DNA of 64,000 nucleotides from Paenibacillus tarimensis (GTDB lineage: Bacteria; Bacillota; Bacilli; Paenibacillales; Paenibacillaceae). Of the stretch, positions 1 through 8,839 are shown one piece after another. The notes beneath the pieces are model-generated. The model was not told the DNA's origin. It ran no database searches and was given only the letters and a program-made list of their open reading frames with translations. The DNA is taken from assembly GCF_021532315.1 (NCBI RefSeq), contig NZ_JAKGAO010000006.1, positions 62,001 to 126,000 on the forward strand. Reading direction: 5' to 3'. The position numbers and the translations under genes are program-made. Positions within the stretch are counted from its first letter, which is position 1, and every line of letters begins with the position of its first letter.

Positions 1-746
1 AGAGCGGACATGTGCTGGCTTTTAACAGCGGACATCCGGCCTCCAACGAGCACACCCATACCTCTGCCAAGTACGAGAAGTTCGTTTATTCGAATCATTT
101 TGGCTTCAGTGTGCCACGAGCGGAATGGGGGCTCGGTCAGGGAGCCTATGACTCGATGCTGGCTCTAAGCGAAGGGGATAATCTGTTCCGTGTAAAGCGC
201 AGGAGTGAATCTTCCCGGCTGGGGGGTAACCAGCTGCTCACTGAGTGGAAGCCTTGGCCGGATGTGCTGGTTAAGACCTGGATTCTGCCCGGCCTGCCGT
301 GGCATGTTCGTGTGCACCGCATCAAGACCGGCAGGAAACTCGACGCGGCCGAAGGAGGTTTTGCCCTTGGACTCGAAAGGTTTGATGGGCAGGCGGATGA
401 CGGGTACACAGCGGCCCGAGATGAACGCGGCTGGGCCCGGGCGGCAGGCTTTGGAGGCGCGAGCGGTATCAGCCTACTGCATGGGAGCGGCCGGGCTGAG
501 CTGATCTATCCCCAGTCGAACACGAATCTGCTGAACCCGCGCACGGTCATTCCGACGGTGCGGAGTTCGATGGAGCCGGGCGTACATTGGATTGTCACAG
601 CTGTATACGGAGAGCTGGACAGCAGCAGATGGCATTCAGAATGGGAATGCATGCCATCTGTGAACGTAGAAGGAAACAAACTGGTGATTAAGATGAGCGA
701 AGCGGGCTCGGGTTTCTCGCGGTCTGCAGCTATCAATATAGAATAA
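1..746 (+). CDS. DUF2264 family protein, C-terminal part (5' end outside window)
   Basis: The reading frame is open to the first base of the window, so this is the last 247 or so codons of a longer gene; the GTG at 12 is internal, not the start. The text around KYEKFVYSNHFGFSVPR and the later RVHRI region resembles the C-terminal half of DUF2264 proteins, which are usually about 600 residues long. The family is common in Paenibacillus near polysaccharide-degradation genes; its exact reaction is not established. A hairpin terminator follows the stop codon. The family call comes from recognised sequence style and is fairly secure; the function is not known. Confidence 0.75.
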   Translation, partial: SGHVLAFNSGHPASNEHTHTSAKYEKFVYSNHFGFSVPRAEWGLGQGAYDSMLALSEGDNLFRVKRRSESSRLGGNQLLTEWKPWPDVLVKTWILPGLPWHVRVHRIKTGRKLDAAEGGFALGLERFDGQADDGYTAARDERGWARAAGFGGASGISLLHGSGRAELIYPQSNTNLLNPRTVIPTVRSSMEPGVHWIVTAVYGELDSSRWHSEWECMPSVNVEGNKLVIKMSEAGSGFSRSAAINIE

Positions 747-765
747 CAGGTGAATAGAAGGGCTT

Positions 766-806
766 AATGGCGGTACAGGTAACCCCTGTCTCCGCCATTT
801 ATTTTG
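766..806 (+). terminator. Rho-independent terminator after the DUF2264 gene
   Basis: The arms AATGGCGG (766-773) and CCGCCATT (792-799) pair perfectly. The loop contains a smaller AGG/CCT pairing, and the hairpin is followed by TTATTTTGTC. It lies 20 bp after the DUF2264 stop codon. Confidence 0.8.
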
Positions 807-994
807 TCTGAATATCTGCCAGATAAGCATCCACTTTATGTATCCCTAGGTTAACGCCTGTCACTTTCGTTCCTCGCGCAGCATTAAGTTTTTTAAGTAG
901 AGGCCAAGGAGTGATATATTAGGAAGAGGATAATAAGTAATATCTATCCTGTATTTCTTCGTTTACGCTTTTAATAGATTGGAGGATAACGCGG

Positions 995-1756
995 ATGAGT
1001 CAAACTTATATCATTACAGGAGTATCCAGTGGTCTCGGATTCGAACTGGCCAAACAGTTGATAAACGAAGGAAGCCGCGTCATTGGTTTATCCAGGAGCG
1101 ATAGCGAGGAGTTGCGGCAATGGGCGAAGGAGAGGGGCGGTATTTATACCTACTATCCTGTGGATTTGTCTGACCCTGATCAACTGGACTCTATCATGGA
1201 AACGGTCATGAATGCTCTTGCAGCGGAAGTATCGGCTGGGATAGAAGCGGAATCAGGCGGGGATATCCTGCTTGTTAACAATGCCGCGGCCGTAAAGCCT
1301 CTGAATGTAATTGAATTATGTGAGCCGGAGGAAATTACAGCGAGCATCCATCTAAACATTATGGCACCGGTTAAGCTTGCGGCAAGGTTCATAGGGTTGA
1401 CTCATGGTTGGAACGGCCGGAGGAAGATCATTAATATCTCCTCAGGCTCAGCCAAGTATCCGGCTCCGGGCATGAGTGTCTACTGCTGCAGCAAGTCGGC
1501 GTTAAATATGTTCTCGCAGTGCGTGGCAGCAGAGCAGGAAGGAGAGGAGGACCCGGTTCAAATCATGGTGGTTGATCCCGGTATGATGGACACGTCGCTT
1601 CAGGAGGAAGCCCGGCGTTCAAATACACCTGTAACCCCCTATTTTATCCAGGCTAAAGAGCAAGGAGCGCTTGCTGATCCGGGTACGGCAGCAGACAAGC
1701 TGCTGGCTGCCATCCGTTATGCTGAGCCAGCTGCATATACGGAAATCTCATTATGA
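995..1756 (+). CDS. SDR family oxidoreductase, benzil-reductase-like (YueD type)
   Basis: Classical short-chain dehydrogenase of 253 residues, predicted to be cytosolic and NADP-dependent. The cofactor motif TGVSSGLG is at residues 8-15, an NNAA motif follows near residue 95, and the catalytic YCCSK has Tyr163 and Lys167. Its length and the SRS motif after beta-2 fit the (S)-benzoin-forming benzil reductases (YueD of Bacillus subtilis). The in vivo substrate of that group is unclear. GGAGG lies 8-9 bp before the ATG. It is monocistronic, with about 190 bp of unassigned sequence upstream. Confidence 0.85.
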   Translation: MSQTYIITGVSSGLGFELAKQLINEGSRVIGLSRSDSEELRQWAKERGGIYTYYPVDLSDPDQLDSIMETVMNALAAEVSAGIEAESGGDILLVNNAAAVKPLNVIELCEPEEITASIHLNIMAPVKLAARFIGLTHGWNGRRKIINISSGSAKYPAPGMSVYCCSKSALNMFSQCVAAEQEGEEDPVQIMVVDPGMMDTSLQEEARRSNTPVTPYFIQAKEQGALADPGTAADKLLAAIRYAEPAAYTEISL

Positions 1757-1995
1757 GCTTTTCACTCGAAGTATTAAACTGCACAGGGATAAGAAGGTGT
1801 CAGTTGATGAGTAGTCTACCCTTATTCCGCATAATCATTCAATTTGAGTCGTCTCTTACCGTGCCCCGTTAAGATTTTTCCCCGGCATTGCCAGCCCCGC
1901 TGCCGAATAGGAGTCAGCCTGCAGGCGGATGCTAATCGCAAGCATCAGTGCAGATTAGTTGCAGGTGATTTTCTAGTCGAAACGGAGGTACTTAT

Positions 1996-2847
1996 GTGAT
2001 GAGACGAACAACACTTGGTCTTGCGGCCATCCTCATTGGCGGATCAATGCTGACAGGCTGCTCCATGGAGCGGATGGGGGATGTTGGTAACCGGAACATT
2101 CGTCCGAACAGCGTCCGCTTTGATGCTAATGGCAATCGGGTGATTGACAAGCGCTTTGCCAATGACCAGATGAATGAAATGAACCGCGTGTATGGCCGGC
2201 ATCTGAACAGCAATAATCTTATCGGCAATCATCAAAATTATCGCATCGAGCTCAGCCAGGATGTTGCCGAAAGGCTCAAGGGCATAGCGGGTGTTGAGTC
2301 GGCAACAGTAATTCTGTCCAATGCCAACGCTTATGTTGGGATAGAGACAGCTGAAACACCAGGCGATCCTTCCGGAATGAATGCAGATGGAAGCTCCAGA
2401 AGGAGCGAGCGCATGGAGCCTCAAGGATATCCCTACATGTACGGGTCAACAAACCCGGGAAGGGACAGCGATCCCCTGCGGCATGGCATGGGCTTGAAGA
2501 GCACACGCACCGATACGCGCGATGCGAACGGCCTGCGGACACCGATCGAGGAGCCGGGGGGCTTAGATTATCCTGGTGGTGGTGAAGCGGGAAACACGGA
2601 GTTAAGCGAGGCAATCAAACAGCAGGTGGCCGCTGAAATCAAGCAGATGGCCCCGCAAATTGAACGGGTGTATGTATCGTCCAGTCCCGATTTTCTGGGC
2701 AGAATGGACCGCTACAGAAGCGAGGGAGAAGGCGGCAGGCCGATACAGGGCTATATCGCCGAGTTTAATGCCATGGTGGAGCGGATGTTCCCGATTGACT
2801 CGGGGCTGAGGATTAGCGAGCGCGCCGACAGCTGGATCCACCGTTGA
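1996..2847 (+). CDS. YhcN/YlaJ-family sporulation lipoprotein
   Basis: Predicted lipoprotein of 283 residues with a short hydrophobic signal ending in a lipobox (MLTGC, Cys22). A YhcN/YlaJ-type domain follows: a segment beginning near RLKGIAGVESATV, and a later block around AAEIKQMAPQIERVYVSSSPDF. Between them is a low-complexity, Gly/Arg/Asp-rich insert (about residues 110-195) that makes the protein longer than typical members of the family. Family members are spore membrane or cortex proteins made in the forespore, and some influence germination or outgrowth. GGAGG at 1984-1988 serves either the GTG at 1996 or the ATG at 1999. A strong bidirectional terminator follows. Confidence 0.85.
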   Translation: MMRRTTLGLAAILIGGSMLTGCSMERMGDVGNRNIRPNSVRFDANGNRVIDKRFANDQMNEMNRVYGRHLNSNNLIGNHQNYRIELSQDVAERLKGIAGVESATVILSNANAYVGIETAETPGDPSGMNADGSSRRSERMEPQGYPYMYGSTNPGRDSDPLRHGMGLKSTRTDTRDANGLRTPIEEPGGLDYPGGGEAGNTELSEAIKQQVAAEIKQMAPQIERVYVSSSPDFLGRMDRYRSEGEGGRPIQGYIAEFNAMVERMFPIDSGLRISERADSWIHR

Positions 2848-2864
2848 TCATATAATGCCGTACA

Positions 2865-2918
2865 AAAATAACCCCAAACAGCCGCTGTTCGGCATGCATG
2901 GGGTTATTTTAATTTTTA
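2865..2918. terminator. Bidirectional terminator between convergent genes
   Basis: The arms AAAATAACCCC (2865-2875) and GGGGTTATTTT (2900-2910) are perfect complements, with T-rich tracts on both strands. The structure sits between the spore lipoprotein gene and the convergent oxidoreductase gene and can serve both. Confidence 0.9.
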
Positions 2919-4520
2919 GCGGATTGGTTTGTCCCTCGAAACAATCTCAATTTCTTCAAAATCCTCCGGCCACTCCATCTTGGACAATGCCTTGGTGGCA
3001 GGTCCTTCAATGACGTCTCCGGTGTAGGAAAAACGCGAGCCGTGGCAAGGGCAGTCCCAGCTTCTTTCGCCGTTATTCCACTCGAGCTCGCATCCCATGT
3101 GGGTACAGGTCGTATCTACAACATGATAGTTACCGTTCTCATCCTTGTAGGCACCAGCCCGTTTGCCGTTCATGGTCACCACAGCGCCCTCGCATTTTTG
3201 CAGCTCGCCGGGGTCTCGGTTAATGGACTCCATCTTGCCCTTTACATAATTTTTGGCGACATCCGCATTCTGAACGACGAATGTCTTGATGTCAGACCCG
3301 GCATGGAACCGTGAAGGGGTGAACAGCTCAGCGTACGAGTTATCCCTGCCGGCAATCAGGTCGCGGAGCAATAGTGCCGAGAGGGTTCCGTTCGACATTC
3401 CCCACTTGTGGAAGCCTGTGGCGATATGGACATGAGGATGCTTGTTCGTAATCGGTCCGATGTAAGGCACTCTGTCCAGCGTAATCACGTCCTGTGCCGA
3501 CCAGCGGTACGGAATGGAGATATCGACGAATTGCTCCTTCGCGAATTGCTCCAGAGCGCCATACATCTTCAGCGTATCCGTCTCATGACCGGTCTTATGT
3601 CCTTCGCCGCCTATAATGATCAGCTGGTGACCCTGATAAGCCGTGCTCCGCAGCGAACGCGACGGCTGGTCTGCGCTGATATACATCCCTCCAGGATAAG
3701 GGGTTTCTGTCGTGACGCCCAGCACATAGGAACGCTCCGTATGCAGCCGGGAGAAATGCATGCCAAGGTTGTCGCAGAAGGGGTAGTGCGTAGCAACGAC
3801 GACATTGCCGCAGGTTACCGTATGACCTTGGGCCGTCTTGACCTTCGGCTTGTCCTCGTCGTCTGTATCAATATCGACCGCTTTGGTATGGGTGAACACC
3901 CGCGCCCCAAGCCGAACGGCTTCGTCCAGCAGCTTGTTCAGATACTGCAGCGGATGAAAGCGGGCTTGTCCGCTCATCTTGATGGCCGATTTCGCTCCAA
4001 GCTGCAGTGGTAGCTCCTGAAGAAGAGAGCCGTTGATGCCAAGCTTGTCATAAGCTTTCATTTCCTTCTCAATCTTGCGGGTATATTCGTCAGTCGTTGC
4101 ATAGACCACATTATCTTCCTCATGCCAGTCACATTCGACTTCATACTGGGTTACGAAGTTCCGCATGAAGGACAGTGCCTCTTCATTCGCCAGGTAATAC
4201 TGCTTCGCCTTCTCCTCCCCGAAGGTGCCGATCAGCTCATCGTAGATGAGGTTATGCTGGGAAGTGATTTTGGCTGTTGTATAGCCGGTCGTCCCGCTCA
4301 GGATGTCTGCTGCCTCAATCAGCACAACATCCACGCCGTCCTTGGCAAGCAGGTAGGCTGTGGTCAAACCGGCGATACCGGCTCCAATTACAGCCACTTC
4401 TGCACGAATGCTTTCCGAGAGCGGCGGGAAGTCCGGCTGGGTGGTGGAATCCCGCCAGTAGGATACGGAATGCTCAGGCAGAAGCGGCTTTAACGGATTC
4501 GGTTCATGCTCATGGTTCAT
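2916..4520 (-). CDS. FAD-dependent oxidoreductase with C-terminal Rieske domain
   Basis: DadA/glycine-oxidase-like flavoprotein fused to a Rieske [2Fe-2S] ferredoxin domain, 534 residues from the chosen start. The N-terminal dinucleotide-binding motif GAGIAG is near residue 46. The last 80 residues carry CTHMGC and CPCHGSRF, the two Cys-x-His pairs that bind the 2Fe-2S cluster. The architecture is common in Bacillales, but its substrate is not known; electrons presumably pass between FAD and the cluster. I chose the ATG at 4520 because AAAGGAG lies 10 bp upstream; an in-frame ATG at 4574 has no comparable site. No signal peptide or Tat motif is seen, so it is predicted to be cytosolic. Confidence 0.85.
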   Translation of the reverse strand: MNHEHEPNPLKPLLPEHSVSYWRDSTTQPDFPPLSESIRAEVAVIGAGIAGLTTAYLLAKDGVDVVLIEAADILSGTTGYTTAKITSQHNLIYDELIGTFGEEKAKQYYLANEEALSFMRNFVTQYEVECDWHEEDNVVYATTDEYTRKIEKEMKAYDKLGINGSLLQELPLQLGAKSAIKMSGQARFHPLQYLNKLLDEAVRLGARVFTHTKAVDIDTDDEDKPKVKTAQGHTVTCGNVVVATHYPFCDNLGMHFSRLHTERSYVLGVTTETPYPGGMYISADQPSRSLRSTAYQGHQLIIIGGEGHKTGHETDTLKMYGALEQFAKEQFVDISIPYRWSAQDVITLDRVPYIGPITNKHPHVHIATGFHKWGMSNGTLSALLLRDLIAGRDNSYAELFTPSRFHAGSDIKTFVVQNADVAKNYVKGKMESINRDPGELQKCEGAVVTMNGKRAGAYKDENGNYHVVDTTCTHMGCELEWNNGERSWDCPCHGSRFSYTGDVIEGPATKALSKMEWPEDFEEIEIVSRDKPIR

Positions 4521-4702
4521 GGTCGTATCGCTCCTTTCAAATGACAAGCTGTTCTCATAATCCATAATTACCACTTATTGCGAGCGGGAAACCAAATGAA
4601 CATAATGAGCCACATATTAAGCTGAAAGGAATGCTGCTTCAGGAATAATTTATCTGAAGTGGAGACATTTTAATAGCTATTAGGATCGGAGGGGTGGATG
4701 CT

Positions 4703-6217
4703 GTGAGCGCAGATTCGAAACAGCCGAGACGCTTTACCGGGGATCTTGATACAGATAGGGAAACGGTAAGGCAATCTCTCGATGGAATCTCCGAGGTTAT
4801 TTACCGCGAGCTCACGATCGGCGGCGTTCGCAGGGCTGTGCTCGTCTTCATCAGCACCAATGTGAACACAGAGCTGATTGCCAAGCACATCATCGAGCCG
4901 CTTCAAAAGCTTGACCGCAAGCTCGCTGAACAGCAGCAATCTTATGGTATCTTTACCGGTATCCCGATTATTGAACCGGTTACAGAGCTACGGCCCGCCG
5001 TCATTGCCATTCTTTCCGGCAAGACACTGATGCTGACTGACGGCCTGGGGGAAGCTTCCTTATTGAACACAAAGGGCGGAGAGAAGAGAAGTGTCCAGGA
5101 GCCAACCTCCGAGACGGTCGTACGCGGTCCGAGGGAAGGCTTTACAGAAAGCCTGAACGTTAATGTGTCTCTGGTTCGCAATAAGCTGAAGACAACAGCC
5201 TTCAAGACGACATCCTTTTCGGTAGGCAGTCTGACGAAGACGAACGTAGTTATCGGGTATTTGGAGCATCTTGCCGAGCCGGATATGATCAAGGAGATCA
5301 AACGGCGCGTAGCCTCTGTTGATATGGACGGTGTGCTGGAATCCGGTTACATTGAAGAGCTGATCGAGGATAACCCGCTGTCTCCTTTCCCGCAGTTTCA
5401 GTACACAGAGCGTCCGGATACTGCGGCTGCCCAGCTGCTTGAAGGGCGCTTTGTGATCTTCGTCGACGGGACGCCTTTTGTTCTGATGGGCCCTGTTTCG
5501 GCATGGCAGATGATGCAGTCCAGCGAGGATTACTATGAGCGCTCCATCATTGGCACCTTCCTGAGATGGCTGCGGTTTGGTTTTCTGATGATCGCCTTGT
5601 TTCTGCCGGCCGTATATATAGCGACTATAACCTTCCACCATGACATGCTGCCGACGAACCTGATTTTGAGTATTGCAGCATCCAGGGAAGCTATCCCTTT
5701 TCCTGCTCTTGTTGAGGGAATGATTATGGAGCTATCGTTCGAAGCCCTAAGGGAAGCAGGCGTTAGGCTGCCCAAAGCTGTTGGCTCCGCCGTCAGCATT
5801 CTGGGAGCTCTTGTAATCGGACAATCAGCCGTGCAGGCAGGAATTGTATCCGCTCCTATGGTAATCGTGGTCTCGCTCACCGGCATTGCATCCTTCTGTC
5901 TGCCCCGATTTAATTTTGCGATCACCATCAGGCTGCTGCGGTTTCCGCTTATGTATCTGGCTGGTATTCTCGGGCTTTACGGAATTATTATCGGCGCGAT
6001 ACTAATTGCAGGTCATATGTGCAAGCTGCGCTCAGTAGGCGTTCCCTACCTCAGCGGAGTTGCACCATACAGAAAGTCGGACAACGAGGATATTTTTGTA
6101 CGGGCACCCTGGTGGAAGCACGAGAAGCGCCCGACTTTTCTAAATAGCGCCAACCGTAAACGGATGGGATCGACTGCACAAATCGATAAACTGCGCAAGC
6201 GGGTACCGGGGTGGTGA
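4703..6217 (+). CDS. Germinant receptor A subunit (GerA/GerKA family)
   Basis: Membrane subunit of a GerA-type nutrient germinant receptor, 504 residues. The N-terminal hydrophilic region (about residues 1-285) is followed by 4-6 hydrophobic segments, including FLMIALFLPAVYIATITF and LAGILGLYGIIIGAILIAGH, and a basic hydrophilic tail. Receptors of this type sit in the inner spore membrane and respond to amino acids or sugars. GTG at 4703 is preferred because the GGAGGGG at 4688-4694 would overlap an upstream GTG at 4694. It is the first gene of a four-gene operon; the next gene starts 6 bp after its stop. Confidence 0.93.
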   Translation: MSADSKQPRRFTGDLDTDRETVRQSLDGISEVIYRELTIGGVRRAVLVFISTNVNTELIAKHIIEPLQKLDRKLAEQQQSYGIFTGIPIIEPVTELRPAVIAILSGKTLMLTDGLGEASLLNTKGGEKRSVQEPTSETVVRGPREGFTESLNVNVSLVRNKLKTTAFKTTSFSVGSLTKTNVVIGYLEHLAEPDMIKEIKRRVASVDMDGVLESGYIEELIEDNPLSPFPQFQYTERPDTAAAQLLEGRFVIFVDGTPFVLMGPVSAWQMMQSSEDYYERSIIGTFLRWLRFGFLMIALFLPAVYIATITFHHDMLPTNLILSIAASREAIPFPALVEGMIMELSFEALREAGVRLPKAVGSAVSILGALVIGQSAVQAGIVSAPMVIVVSLTGIASFCLPRFNFAITIRLLRFPLMYLAGILGLYGIIIGAILIAGHMCKLRSVGVPYLSGVAPYRKSDNEDIFVRAPWWKHEKRPTFLNSANRKRMGSTAQIDKLRKRVPGW

Positions 6218-6223
6218 ACAGCG

Positions 6224-7414
6224 ATGCGAAGCAAACATGCTGGTGTGCTCATGCTATCTCTGGCAATGATCTTGACAACCGGCTGCTGGGACAGGAGGGA
6301 GGTTAACGATGTAGCATTCGTCATGGGAACTGCATTAGACAGGGAAGGGGACAAGTATAGAGCCAGTGTTCAGGTGGCCCTGCCCAATCAGCTGGGCGGC
6401 AGCAGCTCGGGTGGCGGAGGAGGGGGAGGAAGCGGAAAAGCATGGGCACTCTTCTCCAAGTCAGGGGAAACTATCCGCATAGCGAATAACATGGAGCAGG
6501 CCGGTATCCCCCGTCAGCTGTATTTTGCCCATAGACGGACCTTTCTGATTGGAGAGGACATGGCAAAAGAAGGACTGGCACCGATATTGGATATACTGGG
6601 CCGCTTGCCGCAGAACAGGCTGTCTGTTTTCATGGTCGTAACTGAAGGGCCTGCTCTGCCTTATATGAAGGTAACCAGTGAAATTGAGAGGTTTCCCTCC
6701 GAGATTGTTAGGGAGCTTGCGGCAGCCTACATGAAATCACCTGTAATGGCCAAGACGGTCATTCATCAGCTGCTTTCTGAAGGAGTAGATCTGGCAATAC
6801 CAACCGCCCGGATTGTGTCGCAGGAAACAGGGAAGGGCGCTTCCGATAAGACAACTATTAAAATGGACGGCATGGCTGTATTTAGGGAAGACAAGCTGGT
6901 TAAGCAGTTATTCGGTAAGGAGGCGCAAGCCCTGCTGCTTGCGATGGGTGAAGCTCAGGTGGTTGAAGTCCCTATTAAGCCTCCTCGGGGCAAGGGAATC
7001 ATTGTGCTTCGTGTACAGCGGCCGAACGTCAAGCTGGAACCGAGGGCGAAGGAACCTGACGATATCCGGTTTGTTTTGACGCTGAAAGGCAATGCCGCCG
7101 TCGTAGAGAATGCTTCTACCTTCGATTTGGCCAGTGAGACTCATCTGCACGAGCTGGAGGAAGCGCTAAATAAGGAGCTGGAAGGCCGTTTGAACGGATT
7201 AATCAAGAAGCTTCAGACGGAATACCGCTCAGACCCGATCGGCTTCGCCCATACCCTATACTACCGCAAGCCCCAGCTGTGGCGGCAAATAAAGAATAAA
7301 TGGGAGATAATCTATCCGACCATTAAGGTGGAGGTTGTTTCGAAGATGCATTTGGAGAATACGGGGACGGTATTGAAGCCTTTCGGGATACAGGAGGAGG
7401 ATTTGTCGGAATGA
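6224..7414 (+). CDS. Germinant receptor C subunit, Ger(x)C lipoprotein
   Basis: Lipoprotein subunit of the receptor, 396 residues, with signal peptide and lipobox LTTGC (Cys21) followed by the typical WDRREVND start of mature Ger(x)C proteins. The remainder has the usual domain order of GerC proteins. Unusual is a glycine tract at residues 58-71, with seven consecutive glycines at 63-69 flanked by serines, inside the first domain. The stop overlaps the start of the next gene (ATGA at 7411-7414), which indicates translational coupling. Confidence 0.93.
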   Translation: MRSKHAGVLMLSLAMILTTGCWDRREVNDVAFVMGTALDREGDKYRASVQVALPNQLGGSSSGGGGGGGSGKAWALFSKSGETIRIANNMEQAGIPRQLYFAHRRTFLIGEDMAKEGLAPILDILGRLPQNRLSVFMVVTEGPALPYMKVTSEIERFPSEIVRELAAAYMKSPVMAKTVIHQLLSEGVDLAIPTARIVSQETGKGASDKTTIKMDGMAVFREDKLVKQLFGKEAQALLLAMGEAQVVEVPIKPPRGKGIIVLRVQRPNVKLEPRAKEPDDIRFVLTLKGNAAVVENASTFDLASETHLHELEEALNKELEGRLNGLIKKLQTEYRSDPIGFAHTLYYRKPQLWRQIKNKWEIIYPTIKVEVVSKMHLENTGTVLKPFGIQEEDLSE

Positions 7415-7629
7415 GCGGGTATATCATGACTTTGTTTGCCTGGCTGCTTTTTGTTGCTGTCGTAAATGGGCCATATTGGGGCAGGACGAGCAGATGGAAC
7501 TTGTGGCTGTCTGTTATGCTGTCGTTGGCGGCTGCAGGAATATGCTATCTGATGACCGCGCATCAGGGTTTGACAAGCCCGGCTGTATGGATTATGAGGA
7601 TTCTTAGTCCTCTGACACCTAGCTCCTGA
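7411..7629 (+). CDS. Small two-helix membrane protein, candidate germinant receptor D subunit
   Basis: A 72-residue protein with two predicted membrane segments (about residues 5-20 and 30-50) and a short polar tail. It lies inside the germinant receptor operon, overlapping the C gene by 4 bp and ending 21 bp before the B gene. Small two-helix D proteins encoded within or beside gerA-type operons have been shown in Bacillus to modulate receptor function. Size, topology and position all fit that class. Sequence identity to characterised D proteins cannot be judged here, so the name rests on context. Confidence 0.75.
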   Translation: MSGYIMTLFAWLLFVAVVNGPYWGRTSRWNLWLSVMLSLAAAGICYLMTAHQGLTSPAVWIMRILSPLTPSS

Positions 7630-7650
7630 TAATCACCCGGGGAGGAAACA

Positions 7651-8721
7651 ATGGAACGCTTATCGAAGCATCAAGTACTGCTCATCGGGGTTATGTACAG
7701 CTTTGCCAGTACCAATATTAATGTGCAGGCACAGAGCGCATATCATGTCAAACAGCATCTCTGGCTGGCACAGATCATACCGGCGGTGCTGATTCTGCTT
7801 GTGCTCTGGCTGCTGTCTCATGTGATGAAGGAATACCCGGACAACAACCTGTTTCAAATTTTTAAAATCAAATTCCCGAAGCTGGGAAGGCTGCTGATCG
7901 TCTGCTATATCCTGTTCTTCTTCTACATTATGTTTCGGGATATTAGAATGACGAGCGACTTTATTAATACAGCCCTGCTTCCAAGGACTCCGCTTATTCT
8001 AATTGGCTCTCTAATGGCATACACAGTGGTGCTGATCGCAAGGGATGGAATTGTCCCGCTGGCCCGTATGACAGAGTTGTTCGGGTTCTCGATGCTTACC
8101 ATAGTCTTCCTGCTGCCGCTGCTGTTCGTGGGAGATCTGCAGTGGATCAACCTGCTGCCTATAACAGAAGTAAATTGGGAAGATCTCTTTACCGGTACTT
8201 GGTACCTGATATCCTACACTGGCGAGATTATCGGGATTTTCTTTCTGGCGACCTATCGCAGCTTTCAGTTTCGAACAGCGGCCTTGGCGCTGGGAGTGGC
8301 GTTGTACCAGCTGCTGAATATTGCGCTGCTCACTTTGCTTGTCCTGGGTGCTCCCATCCTGGGCCGGGTCGTCTACCCCAGCTTCGAACTGGTGAGACAT
8401 ATTCACCTGACCGACTTTCTGGACCGTATGGATCTTCCTATGGTAGGGATTTATATGCCATCACTGATCATTAAGATTGGTTACAGTCTCGTCATCGTAT
8501 GCATGGGGCTCAAGGAGCTCTCACCGAAGATATCGGGACGGATGATGACGGCGCCAGTCGGTTTTCTCGCATTTGCCTTTTCATTCTGGTTTTATGAGAG
8601 CTTGATTCAGATGCTGAATTTCAATAGAACCTGGACCACAATTGCTTTGCTCTTCGAGGTGCTCATTCCCCTGCTTGTCTTCCCCTTCTTCGTGTTTAAA
8701 CGCAAACTGGGCGTCCGTTAG
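7651..8721 (+). CDS. Germinant receptor B subunit (GerB, APC-type spore germination permease)
   Basis: Integral membrane protein of 356 residues with about ten hydrophobic segments spread over its whole length, as in GerAB-type proteins of the amino acid-polyamine-organocation superfamily that bind the germinant. It starts 21 bp after the D-type gene behind GGGGAGG and is the last gene of the A-C-D-B operon. The 3' end forms the first arm of the operon terminator. Which germinant it recognises cannot be read from the sequence. Confidence 0.93.
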   Translation: MERLSKHQVLLIGVMYSFASTNINVQAQSAYHVKQHLWLAQIIPAVLILLVLWLLSHVMKEYPDNNLFQIFKIKFPKLGRLLIVCYILFFFYIMFRDIRMTSDFINTALLPRTPLILIGSLMAYTVVLIARDGIVPLARMTELFGFSMLTIVFLLPLLFVGDLQWINLLPITEVNWEDLFTGTWYLISYTGEIIGIFFLATYRSFQFRTAALALGVALYQLLNIALLTLLVLGAPILGRVVYPSFELVRHIHLTDFLDRMDLPMVGIYMPSLIIKIGYSLVIVCMGLKELSPKISGRMMTAPVGFLAFAFSFWFYESLIQMLNFNRTWTTIALLFEVLIPLLVFPFFVFKRKLGVR

Positions 8722-8740
8722 CCGGGAACGCCCATTTTCT
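8708..8740 (+). terminator. Terminator of the germinant receptor operon
   Basis: The arms TGGGCGT (8708-8714) and ACGCCCA (8728-8734) are followed by TTTTCT. The upstream arm lies inside the last codons of the B-subunit gene. Confidence 0.75.
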
Positions 8741-8750
8741 GTGTGTACCG

Positions 8751-8779
8751 CACCACCGGATGTCCCGGGTCATACTATA
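8751..8779 (+). promoter_or_regulatory. Sigma-K-like promoter of gerE
   Basis: CACC at 8751-8754 and CATACTATA at 8771-8779 are separated by 16 bp. This matches the sigma-K pattern mACm-N16-CATAnnnTA known from B. subtilis. The -10 box ends 60 bp before the gerE start. In B. subtilis gerE is transcribed late in the mother cell by sigma-K, so family knowledge and sequence agree. Confidence 0.75.
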
Positions 8780-8839
8780 TGTTGACTGTATCCCTGAACC
8801 TTGTAAACACCATAAAACCCGGCAAGGAGGGGTGACATC

